Position numbers and translations under genes: made by a program. From contig JADYZN010000040.1 of the NCBI GenBank assembly GCA_020853095.1, positions 141,034 to 205,033 of the forward strand: a DNA stretch of 64,000 nucleotides, in the 5' to 3' direction. This document shows, in pieces, positions 1 to 8,294 of the stretch (position 1 is the first letter of the stretch; each line of letters begins with the position of its first letter). This DNA comes from Phycisphaerales bacterium. Its GTDB lineage: Bacteria > Planctomycetota > Phycisphaerae > Tepidisphaerales > Tepidisphaeraceae. The notes beneath the pieces are model-generated. The model was not told the DNA's origin. It worked only from the letters and a program-made list of their open reading frames with translations, and made no database searches.

Positions 1-1294
1 TCGGGCCGGGTGCGCCGGGCATCGGCGGCATCCCCGGTGCGCCCGGTGTGCCCGGGGCGGGGGCGTTCGGGCGTTTGTCCGATGCGCCTTTGCGTAAAAC
101 GTGAATCAGCGGCGAGGGGTTGATGGAGGGGTCAATTTTTTTGCCGGATAAATCCACCTTGGCCAGACGTTTGACTTCGAGGAAGACACCGGGATCGACG
201 CTCAGACCTTCATCTTTCGCGCCCTGGGCCACATCCGATTGATCGACCAGAAAGACCAGATCGGCTCCCATGTCCTCGCCGGTGATCGAGACAAACAACG
301 GATCGTCGATGCGGTTGTTGATCAGCAGGTTGGCGTTTTCCAGCGTGCCGATGGGATGATAGTTTTTGCCGTTGGCCACCAGCCGGACCGCACCGGGACT
401 GAACCGGAATATTTTGTCCTTGTCGGTGGCGTTGATGTCAAAGATGGCCCGCACCACCAGCAACATCTGATCCGGAGCGGGCTTGAGCATCACCGGAAGC
501 TGTCGGGTGCGGATCGAGTTGACTTCCGCATCCGACTGGGCGACCTGCGACAGGGAATAGACGCCGGCCACTTTCACCCATTCGGCCACGCCGGGGATGT
601 TGATGGCCGTGTGCATCGCTCCGGGCTGAATGCCCAGCCGGCTGGTGTACATCTCCAAGGCATAATCGGGATGAACCGATTGCACGGTACGTTGTCCGGC
701 CAGCGAGCCGGCGCTCAGATGCTCAGCCAACCCCAGCACCATCTCATCAACCGAGGGGATCAGCGATTGCGCGCGGGCGTTTTCCTCAACATCGGCGCCG
801 GCGCCGATCCGATCCACCGATACTTCGTCGAACACCTGTGCATCATACATCCGGTTGTTGAGACTGACCTTGACCGGCCGGTCGGTGACCGGATATCGGG
901 AAAAATAGGCGATCGTCACCCCAAACGGCAACGACTGTGCCGCGAGGGCGAAAATGCCGGTGGCGAAGATGCCGGCGATGATTCCCATGACCGCGCCGCC
1001 CACCTTGTCCACCACGGCCGGAAAACGCACGTTGCCGGGAATGGCACGGTCGAAGATCAATCGCAGGATGACGTAAATCGCCGCGAAAAGAATCACCAGC
1101 GACATGGCCAGCGCCTGATCGCCGAATCGCCCTTTGAGCAGCATCATCACGAGTGTTTCGTGATAACCAAACGCCAGCATCGCGGCGACAATCGCGATGA
1201 CGGCCGAGATCGTGGCGCTGAAAAATCCCTGGACGTAGTGGAAAAAGGCGATCAGGCCGATCAGGACAATGATGATGATGTTGAAAAGGCTCAT
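1..1294 (-). CDS. CvpA-family membrane protein with Pro/Gly-rich tail (3' end beyond window)
   Basis: The minus-strand frame opens at an ATG at 1294 and has no stop before the window edge, so at least 431 residues are encoded and the C-terminus is missing. The first ~125 residues hold hydrophobic helices arranged as in CvpA/colicin V production proteins, beginning MSLFNIIIIVLIGLIAFFHY. They are followed by about 280 mostly polar residues, much more than a typical CvpA protein of ~160-200 residues. The last ~20 visible residues (about 412-431) are an imperfect Gly-X-Pro run that resembles a short collagen-like tail. CvpA proteins sit in the inner membrane and their biochemical role is poorly defined. 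The gene lies 53 bp downstream of the GspE-like gene on the same strand and may share its transcript. The family call is fairly firm; the function of the extra domain is unknown. Confidence 0.75.
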   Translation of the reverse strand, partial: MSLFNIIIIVLIGLIAFFHYVQGFFSATISAVIAIVAAMLAFGYHETLVMMLLKGRFGDQALAMSLVILFAAIYVILRLIFDRAIPGNVRFPAVVDKVGGAVMGIIAGIFATGIFALAAQSLPFGVTIAYFSRYPVTDRPVKVSLNNRMYDAQVFDEVSVDRIGAGADVEENARAQSLIPSVDEMVLGLAEHLSAGSLAGQRTVQSVHPDYALEMYTSRLGIQPGAMHTAINIPGVAEWVKVAGVYSLSQVAQSDAEVNSIRTRQLPVMLKPAPDQMLLVVRAIFDINATDKDKIFRFSPGAVRLVANGKNYHPIGTLENANLLINNRIDDPLFVSITGEDMGADLVFLVDQSDVAQGAKDEGLSVDPGVFLEVKRLAKVDLSGKKIDPSINPSPLIHVLRKGASDKRPNAPAPGTPGAPGMPPMPGAPGP

Positions 1295-1347
1295 GAATTT
1301 CTCGGTAGCGGCCGGCGATGAAACCGGCCGGTCATGTGGATTGATGA

Positions 1348-3060
1348 CTACGCGACGGCCGGATTTTGCGGGCCTTTATCGGGTGGCCGGGATGCCGGTC
1401 GGCTGGAAGAACCCGAGGCTTCATTGCCCGCTTTCAAAACGCGCAACACCTCCTGGATGCTGGTGTCGCCCGCCTCGACGAGGCTTAACGCCTGTTCCTG
1501 CAAATACTTGGAACGCTGCTTGCGGAAGATGGCTTTCAGTTGGTTGACCGACCCGCCGGACGTGACGATTTGTCGCACTTCATCGTCCACCTGCAGGATT
1601 TCGTAAATGCCGGTTCGACCATGAAATCGCAGATCATGGCAAAACTCGCACGAAAGTGGGTTGCCCTTGGCATCCCGCAACGGTTCGGTGCGGGCCTGGT
1701 ACAGTTTGCTGATGCGGTCGGGGTCCATGTTCATCTTGCGCAACGTGGCGGGGTCGGGGGCATAGCCCACCTTGCAGGCGGTGCAGAGCTTTCGCAACAC
1801 CCGGCCATTGATGATCATTTCCAGATTCTGCATGGCCTGTTTGTCGTTGCCGACGATCTTTCGCCAGTTGGACAACGCCTCGAATGTGTTGGCCGCCCGC
1901 GTCCCGACATAGACGCGGTGGCCGGCGGCGGCATATTTGATGAGGATGGCGGCGCTCTTGGGGTCGCGCACCTCGTTGATCATGAAGACATCCGGCTCGC
2001 GATCGACCACCCATTGCACCCGTTCGGTTTCTTCGGTGTTGGTGGCGTTGAGGGGGAGTGATTCCTGCGTGATTCCTTCAAGGTCCTGATCCGGATCGCG
2101 TTCGATGGTGATGATATGGCTCAGGAACGCATCATGGGAGCGGATCAATGCGTACAACATCGAGGTCAGCCCATGTTCGTGCGGCGAACTGACCAAGACG
2201 ATGCCCTTGCCTTCGGCGACCGATGCCTGAATTTTTTCCAGTTGCGTGCCGGACAGACCAAGCTGTTGAAGGGTCAGGCAATGGCGGGTCTTGGCATCGG
2301 TGCGGAGGGTCATGGATTCGCCCGATGAGCTGCCGCTGGTCAACAGTTGCAATTCCCGCCGTTTGCCATCGAGCGTGGCGCGGAACCCGCCGGTCTGGGG
2401 TTTGCGTTTCTCCTTGAGGTCCAGGCCGGCCAGTTCCTTCACGAACGACACCGCCCCGGCGCTGGCGCCGCGAGGCAGCGACAGGGAATTGTAACTGACC
2501 CCATCCACCTCAAACTGCACCGTGGACGCCCCTTCACCGGGCGTCACGTCGATGCGCTGAGCCCCTTTTCGCAGGGGATCGGTCAGCACCTGCTGCACCG
2601 CATCGTACGCCGCCCGTTCGGGCGCTTCGGCCGGCGGGGCCGCGACCGGCGAGCCGGCACGGTTGAACAACAGCACTTCCCCCTCGGCCACCTTCACCTC
2701 GGATGGCTTTCTCGCAAAACTCCTGATCCAGTCGCTGAATTGTTTTTGCAAATCCCCCAACCCGACTTTGCGATGCCGGATGAACAAATAGGCGGCCGCG
2801 GCGACGATCATCACCAGCAGCATCACTCCAAACGCCGCCCAGAACCCTCCCATGTAAAGGAACAGCACAATCGCCAAAATCCCCGCCGACATCTGGCCGA
2901 TGTTGTTCTCGATGCGCGGAAGATGCGCCGCGGGCGCATCCTTGTCCATCCAGGTCATCCATCTCGTCCAGATCAGAAAAATCACCACCAGCGGGATCGT
3001 CTTCCATACGCTGATGTATTCCCCAACCGGCACCTGTGCCAGCAGCACACTCAAATCCAT
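1348..3060 (-). CDS. GspE/PilB-type secretion ATPase homologue with degenerate Walker A
   Basis: This 570-residue protein has two hydrophobic N-terminal stretches (about 22-32 and 58-93), then a T2SS/T4P ATPase-like domain. The Walker B region is recognisable at about 352-366 (VDREPDVFMINEVRDP), and the zinc-type cysteine pairs are present (C426/C429 and C471/C474). The P-loop position, about 288-301, reads VLVSSPHEHGLTSM and lacks the lysine and the GxxGxGK pattern of active family members. Classical GspE proteins are cytoplasmic, so membrane anchoring is also unusual. ATP hydrolysis is therefore doubtful; a structural or regulatory role near a secretion or pilus machine is an inference. The start is ATG at 3060, preceded by GAAGGAG. 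No other secretion genes are adjacent. Confidence 0.8.
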   Translation of the reverse strand: MDLSVLLAQVPVGEYISVWKTIPLVVIFLIWTRWMTWMDKDAPAAHLPRIENNIGQMSAGILAIVLFLYMGGFWAAFGVMLLVMIVAAAAYLFIRHRKVGLGDLQKQFSDWIRSFARKPSEVKVAEGEVLLFNRAGSPVAAPPAEAPERAAYDAVQQVLTDPLRKGAQRIDVTPGEGASTVQFEVDGVSYNSLSLPRGASAGAVSFVKELAGLDLKEKRKPQTGGFRATLDGKRRELQLLTSGSSSGESMTLRTDAKTRHCLTLQQLGLSGTQLEKIQASVAEGKGIVLVSSPHEHGLTSMLYALIRSHDAFLSHIITIERDPDQDLEGITQESLPLNATNTEETERVQWVVDREPDVFMINEVRDPKSAAILIKYAAAGHRVYVGTRAANTFEALSNWRKIVGNDKQAMQNLEMIINGRVLRKLCTACKVGYAPDPATLRKMNMDPDRISKLYQARTEPLRDAKGNPLSCEFCHDLRFHGRTGIYEILQVDDEVRQIVTSGGSVNQLKAIFRKQRSKYLQEQALSLVEAGDTSIQEVLRVLKAGNEASGSSSRPASRPPDKGPQNPAVA

Positions 3061-3210
3061 TCATGACTCCTTCGGCCCGAAACAGCCGCAGCGCACCCTT
3101 TTGGTTGTTCGTATTCTAGTAATAAGACTGGAGTTATGCCAATTTTACTTTGGGGAGAAAATGCCTTGAACCTCTCCTCCAAACGGATCTATCACTCCAA
3201 CCAATGGGTA

Positions 3211-3627
3211 TCATCGTTCGGGATGGTCCGGGTCGATGACGTGGATCGAGGGGGTGGCATCGGGCTGGGGCTTTGGCGATGGGGTTTGGCCGGTCAGGGG
3301 GATGATGATGGACTTTTGTTCCTCACCCCGTCGCATCACCTCGTAGGCCCGTTTCATGTCGCCGGCCAGTTCGCGGGCACTCAGGCCGCCGGTGGACATA
3401 AACATCAGCAGGATCGCCCCCACCTGGAGGATCGCGGTAAAGACGTACGCCATCACCGCGAACGCCCCCGGCTCTTTGCCGCTGACCATGTGCGCCACCG
3501 CATCCAGCAGGATGATCAGCACGATCGCGGCCAGTGCGGCATAAAACTGCGGCCGGTTTTTAACCAGGCTTGGGAAGACCACGCAGACAAAGAAAAACGC
3601 AACCAGTGCGGCGGTGACTCCTTGCAT
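3211..3627 (-). CDS. Small integral membrane protein, function unknown
   Basis: The protein has 138 residues when read from ATG 3627; an in-frame TTG two codons upstream is less likely. It has three clear hydrophobic segments (about 5-20, 28-48 and 58-80) and a polar C-terminal tail of ~55 residues that is rich in Pro and probably faces the cytoplasm or periplasm. No recognised motif was found. It lies 24 bp downstream of the MauE-like gene on the same strand, so it is probably the last gene of the rhodanese/MauE transcript. Its length and clean membrane pattern argue for a real gene. Confidence 0.6.
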   Translation of the reverse strand: MQGVTAALVAFFFVCVVFPSLVKNRPQFYAALAAIVLIILLDAVAHMVSGKEPGAFAVMAYVFTAILQVGAILLMFMSTGGLSARELAGDMKRAYEVMRRGEEQKSIIIPLTGQTPSPKPQPDATPSIHVIDPDHPER

Positions 3628-3651
3628 GGCCAACCAGAATACCGCGCCGAC

Positions 3652-4083
3652 CTATTTATGCGTAGCGAAGAATCGTCTTCTCATCAGGGCAAGGGCCAAC
3701 ACCGCCAATAAAATCAGCAAATCCCGTCCGATCATCCAAAGGGGGTTGGCCGGAGCGTCCATCCCGCCAAAACAGCCGCAATCCAAGGTAATCCCACGAA
3801 TCAGGGCGCTGGCCTGCGCGGCCGTGAAAACCACCATCAGCATCGCCAGCCAAAGCAACGCCCCGCCCATCATGCGATGGGTCAGCAACGCCAACCCGCA
3901 CAGCAGTTCCAGCCACGGCAGCCACACCGCCAGCACCCCCCCGCCGACAAACCCGCTCAGTTCATAAGCCCGGATCTGGGTGGCAAACAGCAGCGGATTG
4001 GTCGCCTTGATCGCGCCGGCATAAATGAAAACGCCGGCCAACCCCAGCCGAAGCGCCACCATCATCCAACCCATCTTCCTCAT
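3652..4083 (-). CDS. MauE/DoxX-like redox-associated membrane protein
   Basis: The protein has 143 residues from ATG 4083, which overlaps the stop of the upstream rhodanese gene by 3 bases. It has four hydrophobic helices, and a CGC-F-G motif (LDCGCFGGMDAP) lies between helices 3 and 4. This layout is typical of MauE/DoxX-like proteins, which are thought to feed or receive reducing equivalents for thiol-disulfide chemistry at the membrane. The overlap with the rhodanese-fold gene suggests the two proteins act together. A longer upstream reading of the frame runs antisense through the rhodanese gene and was not chosen. The fold call is good; the partner and substrate are unknown. Confidence 0.72.
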   Translation of the reverse strand: MRKMGWMMVALRLGLAGVFIYAGAIKATNPLLFATQIRAYELSGFVGGGVLAVWLPWLELLCGLALLTHRMMGGALLWLAMLMVVFTAAQASALIRGITLDCGCFGGMDAPANPLWMIGRDLLILLAVLALALMRRRFFATHK

Positions 4084-4493
4084 GGCCGCTCCTCCCGCCA
4101 CGAGGACCATCCACCGGCCAGCGTGAAAACAGCCGCATCGGGAAAAACCTCCCGCAACCGCCGGGCGATTCTCTCCGGCTCGCCCGATGCCGTATTCTCC
4201 CCATACACCACAATCGCCCGGCCGGCCAATTCCATCTGATGAACGGCCGCCAGTTCCCGCTCCCAACGGCTTTCGGTCAACGGCAGCGCCCCGTCAATGT
4301 GTCCCCGCCGCCAGGCTTGTTCTCCCCGCGCATCGATCCAAACGACATGCCCGCCCCACCGCCGGGCGGTCTCGACCGGCACCGCATCGGCCGGCAATAT
4401 CTCCCGGACAAACGAAGGTCGATGCGGATGCCACAGGGCCGTCGCCACGCCCAGCAGCGCCGACACCCCCAGCAACACGGCCCATTGCACCAT
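4080..4493 (-). CDS. Membrane-anchored rhodanese-fold protein lacking the catalytic cysteine
   Basis: The protein has 137 residues from ATG 4493, with GGAG 12 bases upstream. An earlier in-frame GTG at 4505 overlaps that Shine-Dalgarno site and was rejected. A single N-terminal hydrophobic helix is followed by a rhodanese domain with the usual WIDAR and GHIDGALPL elements and a C-terminal LAGGWSSW motif. At the active-site loop, where a sulfurtransferase has VYCxxGxRS, this protein reads VVYGENTASGEPE, with no cysteine. It is therefore probably a non-catalytic binding or sensing module. It is coupled by a 3- to 4-base overlap to the MauE-like gene downstream. Confidence 0.75.
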   Translation of the reverse strand: MVQWAVLLGVSALLGVATALWHPHRPSFVREILPADAVPVETARRWGGHVVWIDARGEQAWRRGHIDGALPLTESRWERELAAVHQMELAGRAIVVYGENTASGEPERIARRLREVFPDAAVFTLAGGWSSWREERP

Positions 4494-4530
4494 CGTTCGC
4501 TTCACTCCGGTATTTTATGCCCCGCGGCGG

Positions 4531-5742
4531 CTACTCCCAACCGGTCAATTCCGGAATCTGCGTGAAGGCGATGCGGGTGGGGGCGGTCTGCCTCGACTCG
4601 TGCATCGCCCCGAAATAAACCGTGTCCGGCCCGAATCGCTCGTTGAGCCGATCCATCGTCCTGGCCAGTTTCAACCGCCGCCGCTCGGCCGGAAACAACG
4701 GCAAACTGGCGGACCGGTCCGTCGACAGCTCGTGCAACGTCACCGCCACCTTCATCGGGGCGCTGAATTTCGGCCGCAACGGCCACAGCGCCTCGAACGC
4801 CTGGATCATCGTCTGCGTATCCTGGCACATCCCCAGCGCCATCGAGGCGTTCCAGCCGCTTTCAAAGAAGGCGAATGAGAGATCAATCTCCAGCCGCCCC
4901 GCCCAGTAATTGAGTCGGCGCAGTCGCGCTGACACCTTGTGGATCATCCGGATCAACACCCCCCGCGCCCCCTCATCCGTGCGCAGTTTCGGCGGCAACA
5001 CGTGCGAATGCCCCACCGTGGCCCGGTGGGTGGGCGGCTCATGGACGTCGTACCCCCGCAACCAGTGCCACCAGCGCTGGCCGACGATCCCTCCCCAGAG
5101 CCGCTTCATCTGATCCTCACCCAGACCGCACAACTGCTCAACGGTCAAAATCCCTCCGCGGTTGAGCCGTTTGAGCATGCGCGGGCCGATGCCCGGCAAA
5201 TCGTCCAAAGCAAACCGAAAAAGCGCCCGCGGCAAATCCGCATCCTCAAAAATCGTCAACCCATCCGGCTTTTGCGCATCGGCCGCCACCTTCGCCAGCA
5301 GCCGGTTGGGGGCGATGCCGATCGAACACTTGATCCATTCGTATTCCCGCGCGATCGCCCGCTTCATCTCCCCGGCCACCTTCGCCGCGACGGCCGGATG
5401 GGCCTCGGCCGGAAACAACCGGCAGGAAAACTCATCAATCGAATGCACCTCCCGCACCGGCAGACAACTTTCCAGTATCCGCTTGATCTGGTGGTGGATG
5501 CGGACGTATTCCATTGGCCGGGCCTCGACAATCCGCAACGACCGGCATTTTTTAGCTTCCCAGACCGGTGTGCCGGTGCGAATCCCCAATCGCTTGGCTT
5601 CGTAACTGGCGGCGATACAACAGGTGGTATCCACCATGGCCGCCACCACCGCCACCGGCCTGCCCCGCAACGCCGGCTGAAGCTGCTGCTCCACCGAGGC
5701 GAAATAGGCATTCATGTCCACATACAAAACCCGCAACGGCAT
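4531..5742 (-). CDS. Y-family DNA polymerase (DinB/UmuC-like)
   Basis: The protein has 403 residues from ATG 5742, with GGAGA six bases upstream; a TTG two codons earlier is not needed. The palm signature YVDMNAYFASVEQ is at the N-terminus, and the second catalytic motif is SIDEF with the Asp-Glu pair intact. The thumb helix-hairpin-helix region reads DDLPGIGPRMLKRL. The C-terminal little-finger region is divergent. Y-family polymerases carry out error-prone synthesis across damaged bases. It stands alone, without recA, lexA or imuA homologues alongside. Whether it is closer to DinB or UmuC cannot be decided by eye. Confidence 0.88.
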   Translation of the reverse strand: MPLRVLYVDMNAYFASVEQQLQPALRGRPVAVVAAMVDTTCCIAASYEAKRLGIRTGTPVWEAKKCRSLRIVEARPMEYVRIHHQIKRILESCLPVREVHSIDEFSCRLFPAEAHPAVAAKVAGEMKRAIAREYEWIKCSIGIAPNRLLAKVAADAQKPDGLTIFEDADLPRALFRFALDDLPGIGPRMLKRLNRGGILTVEQLCGLGEDQMKRLWGGIVGQRWWHWLRGYDVHEPPTHRATVGHSHVLPPKLRTDEGARGVLIRMIHKVSARLRRLNYWAGRLEIDLSFAFFESGWNASMALGMCQDTQTMIQAFEALWPLRPKFSAPMKVAVTLHELSTDRSASLPLFPAERRRLKLARTMDRLNERFGPDTVYFGAMHESRQTAPTRIAFTQIPELTGWE

Positions 5743-5884
5743 ACCCAATCTCCGGCCAACCTGAACCCATGGAAAGTATACCTAACAGATACCTATCATA
5801 CATCGGTTTTATGGAGATTGAATTCAAGAAAGTTCCAAGTTTTCTTCGCAATGAGATGGGAAATTCGGATCGGAGAGGATGCGG

Positions 5885-5925
5885 ACATAAAACAGGGGCC
5901 ACGGTCGGGTGAACCGTGGCCCCTG
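5885..5925 (-). terminator. Rho-independent terminator of the Delta-60 repeat surface protein
   Basis: A perfect 13-bp stem (CAGGGGCCACGGT at 5893-5905, its complement at 5913-5925) encloses a 7-base loop. On the minus strand it is followed by TTTTAT. It lies 31 bases past the stop codon at 5956, which is where an intrinsic terminator of that gene is expected. Confidence 0.8.
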
Positions 5926-5955
5926 GGGTTGATGAAATAAACAGACGGCCGGGTT

Positions 5956-8028
5956 TTACCAGTTGGCGACGACCGGAACATCTCCGGTCAGGCCAAAGGC
6001 GAAACCGCTGTCGCCGCCGGTGTAACCGCGGGTGGCATCGTTGTCGAAGGACCAGCCGCCGTTGCGATAGACGCCGACGCGGGTGGCGCCCGAACCGACC
6101 CAGTCTCCCAGGATCGGCACGTCGCCGCTCAGGCCGAAGGCGAATCCGCTGTCGCCGCCGGTGTAGCCGCGGGAGCCATCGTCGTCAAAGGCCCAGCCGC
6201 CATTGCGGTAGACGCCGATGTCGCTGCGGCCGACGCCTTTCCAGTCGCCGACGATCGGGACATCGCCCGCCAGGCCAAAGTCAAAGCCCGCATCGCCGCC
6301 GGTGGCGCCGATGGTTCCATCGCTGTCCAAGGCCCAGCCACCGTTGCGGAAGACGCCCACATCGGTCTTGCCGTCGCCGTTCCAGTCGCCGACGATCGGG
6401 ACATCTCCCGCCTGGCCGTAGCCAAACTGGGCGTCGCCGACCTGGAAGCCGATGGTTCCGTTGGAATCTAGGATCCACAGGCCGTTGCGGAAGACGCCCA
6501 CATCGGTCTTGCCGTCGCCGTTCCAGTCGCCGACCACCGGCTTGTCGCCGGCCTGTCCGAGGACGAACTGGGCGTCGCCGACCTGGAAGCCGGCGATGCC
6601 GTTGGTGTCCAGTATCCATGTGCCATCCCGGAAGATGCCGGCGCGTTCCTTGCCGACGCCGTTCCAGTCGCCGACCACCGTCTTGTCGCCGGTGGTTCCC
6701 AAGGTGAAACCGCTGTCGCCGGCGGTGTAGCCGGGCACGGCGTCGCTGTCGACCGCCCATCCGCCGTTGCGGAAGATGCCAACCGTCTGGGCGGGCAGGA
6801 AATTGTAGCGGGCCAGGCCGATGTCGGTGGTGACGCCGGTCGCCAGGCCGGCGGCGACGATTTTGCCGGTGGATTGCACCGCGATGGCCGCGGCGTTGTC
6901 ACCGCCGGCGCTGAAGTCGGTGGTGATCTTGCCGGCGTTGCCCCAGGTGGTGTCCACCGTGCCGTTGCCATTGAATCGGGCGATGGCGAAGTTGCCGGCG
7001 CCGACCCCGCCGGTGAAACCGGCCGTCACAATCTTGCCGTCGCCGGTCAGCGCGACGCTGCGGGCCTGGTCGAGGCTGTTGGTAAAGTCGAGCGTGGTGA
7101 TGCCGCCGGTTCCGAACGATGTATCCAGCGAGCCGTTGGAGTTGAACCGGGCCAGCCCCATGGCGGTGTTCAACGGACCGGACAACTCGGTGTCGCCGGC
7201 GACAACGATCTTGTCTCCCTGCAACACCAGCGCCCGGGCGGTGTCGGTGTTGCCGGCGAAATCGGCGCCGGTGGCTCCGCCAGACCCGAAGGCCCCATCC
7301 TGCTGGCCGGTAGTGGTGAAGCGCATGAGCGTGAAATTCTCACCGGTGGCCGTAACCAGCAGTCGCTGGCTGCCATCGAGAATCGCTCCGGTCGCTGCGG
7401 GCAGCGCGGCGCTGGAGATCATGCCGTTGGTGCCATAGCTCGTATCAATCGAACCGTTGGCGTTGAGCCGGACGATGGCCAGTTGCGTGCTGCTTGGCCC
7501 GCCGCTGCTGACCGAGCCGACGACGATGATCTTGTCCCCCTGCATGACCACGCCGGTGGCGTTGTCCTGGGCAAGGAAATTGACGACGACTTTGCCGCCG
7601 GTGCCAAAATTGGTGTCCAGCGTGCCATCGGTCTTGTACCGCGCGATGGCGAAATCGGAATTGACGCCGTCGGAATAAAACGCCCGGCCGGCCAGGATGA
7701 TCTTGCCATCCGTCTGCAGGGCAATGGCGTTGGCTTCATCCTGGTTGCCGAAGAAATCGGTGGCCGACTTGCCCGCCCCGCCAAAGCCGGAGGGAACCAG
7801 CGTTCCGTTGGCGTTGTACTTGGTCAGCGCGAAATCAGAACTGTTGGCCTGATTGCCGTTGGCGGTGCTGCCGGCGACAAAAATGTTGTTCGAACCGTCA
7901 ATCGCCATCGCCGAACCGGTGTCGTTGCGATTGAGAATGTCGGTGGTGGTCTTGCCGAGGGTGCCGAAGGTCGGGTCCAGTACGCCCGCCGACAACAATC
8001 GACGCTCTTCCAATGCCTCAATGTGCAT
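5956..8028 (-). CDS. LEPR-XLL-type surface protein with Delta-60 repeats and 47-residue VGDWNGDG repeats
   Basis: The protein has 690 residues from ATG 8028, with GGAGAT five bases upstream; upstream in-frame ATGs lack this site. It begins MHIEALEERRLLSA, the N-terminal motif seen on many very large planctomycete surface proteins. Residues ~17-415 are about seven Delta-60 repeats (the DPTFGTLG / LDTNFGTGG / IDTSYGTNG pattern with DGKIVVAG strands), expected to form a beta-propeller or related fold. The last 274 residues are six units of 47 residues with GVFRNGxWxLD and VGDWNGDGKTDV cores, resembling FG-GAP/calcium-binding repeats. A strong terminator follows. Secretion or surface location is inferred from the motif and repeats. 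No enzymatic motif was seen. Confidence 0.85.
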   Translation of the reverse strand: MHIEALEERRLLSAGVLDPTFGTLGKTTTDILNRNDTGSAMAIDGSNNIFVAGSTANGNQANSSDFALTKYNANGTLVPSGFGGAGKSATDFFGNQDEANAIALQTDGKIILAGRAFYSDGVNSDFAIARYKTDGTLDTNFGTGGKVVVNFLAQDNATGVVMQGDKIIVVGSVSSGGPSSTQLAIVRLNANGSIDTSYGTNGMISSAALPAATGAILDGSQRLLVTATGENFTLMRFTTTGQQDGAFGSGGATGADFAGNTDTARALVLQGDKIVVAGDTELSGPLNTAMGLARFNSNGSLDTSFGTGGITTLDFTNSLDQARSVALTGDGKIVTAGFTGGVGAGNFAIARFNGNGTVDTTWGNAGKITTDFSAGGDNAAAIAVQSTGKIVAAGLATGVTTDIGLARYNFLPAQTVGIFRNGGWAVDSDAVPGYTAGDSGFTLGTTGDKTVVGDWNGVGKERAGIFRDGTWILDTNGIAGFQVGDAQFVLGQAGDKPVVGDWNGDGKTDVGVFRNGLWILDSNGTIGFQVGDAQFGYGQAGDVPIVGDWNGDGKTDVGVFRNGGWALDSDGTIGATGGDAGFDFGLAGDVPIVGDWKGVGRSDIGVYRNGGWAFDDDGSRGYTGGDSGFAFGLSGDVPILGDWVGSGATRVGVYRNGGWSFDNDATRGYTGGDSGFAFGLTGDVPVVANW
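5959..6780 (-). repeat. Six tandem 141-bp units encoding 47-residue repeats
   Basis: Five complete units of 47 codons and a final unit of 39 codons run to the stop codon. Each contains the elements G-[VI]-[FY]-R-[ND]-G-x-W, a GD-x-x-F stretch and GD-x-P-[VI]-[VL]-GDW-x-G-x-G. Units 3 and 4 share long identical DNA blocks, which suggests recent duplication or gene conversion. Confidence 0.9.
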
Positions 8029-8294
8029 GTTGATCTCCAATATCCTTTCCCATCGAACCGCACGGTGTCCGGCAATCCTGCCGGCCGTCATCGTGTTCGT
8101 TATCCTGTCGGGCAACCGCTTCATCAATTGAAGCCGTAGTGCCCAACCGGGGCGGGAGTATAACCGAGAAACCCACCGGGCGAGAATAGGTCAAATCACG
8201 GGAATTTGATGTTCACCCACTATGAAAAGGCCCAATAATTGCTTTATTCGGCTTAAGATGCCATACACTCCCCTAACATGCCCATCCGTGCAAC

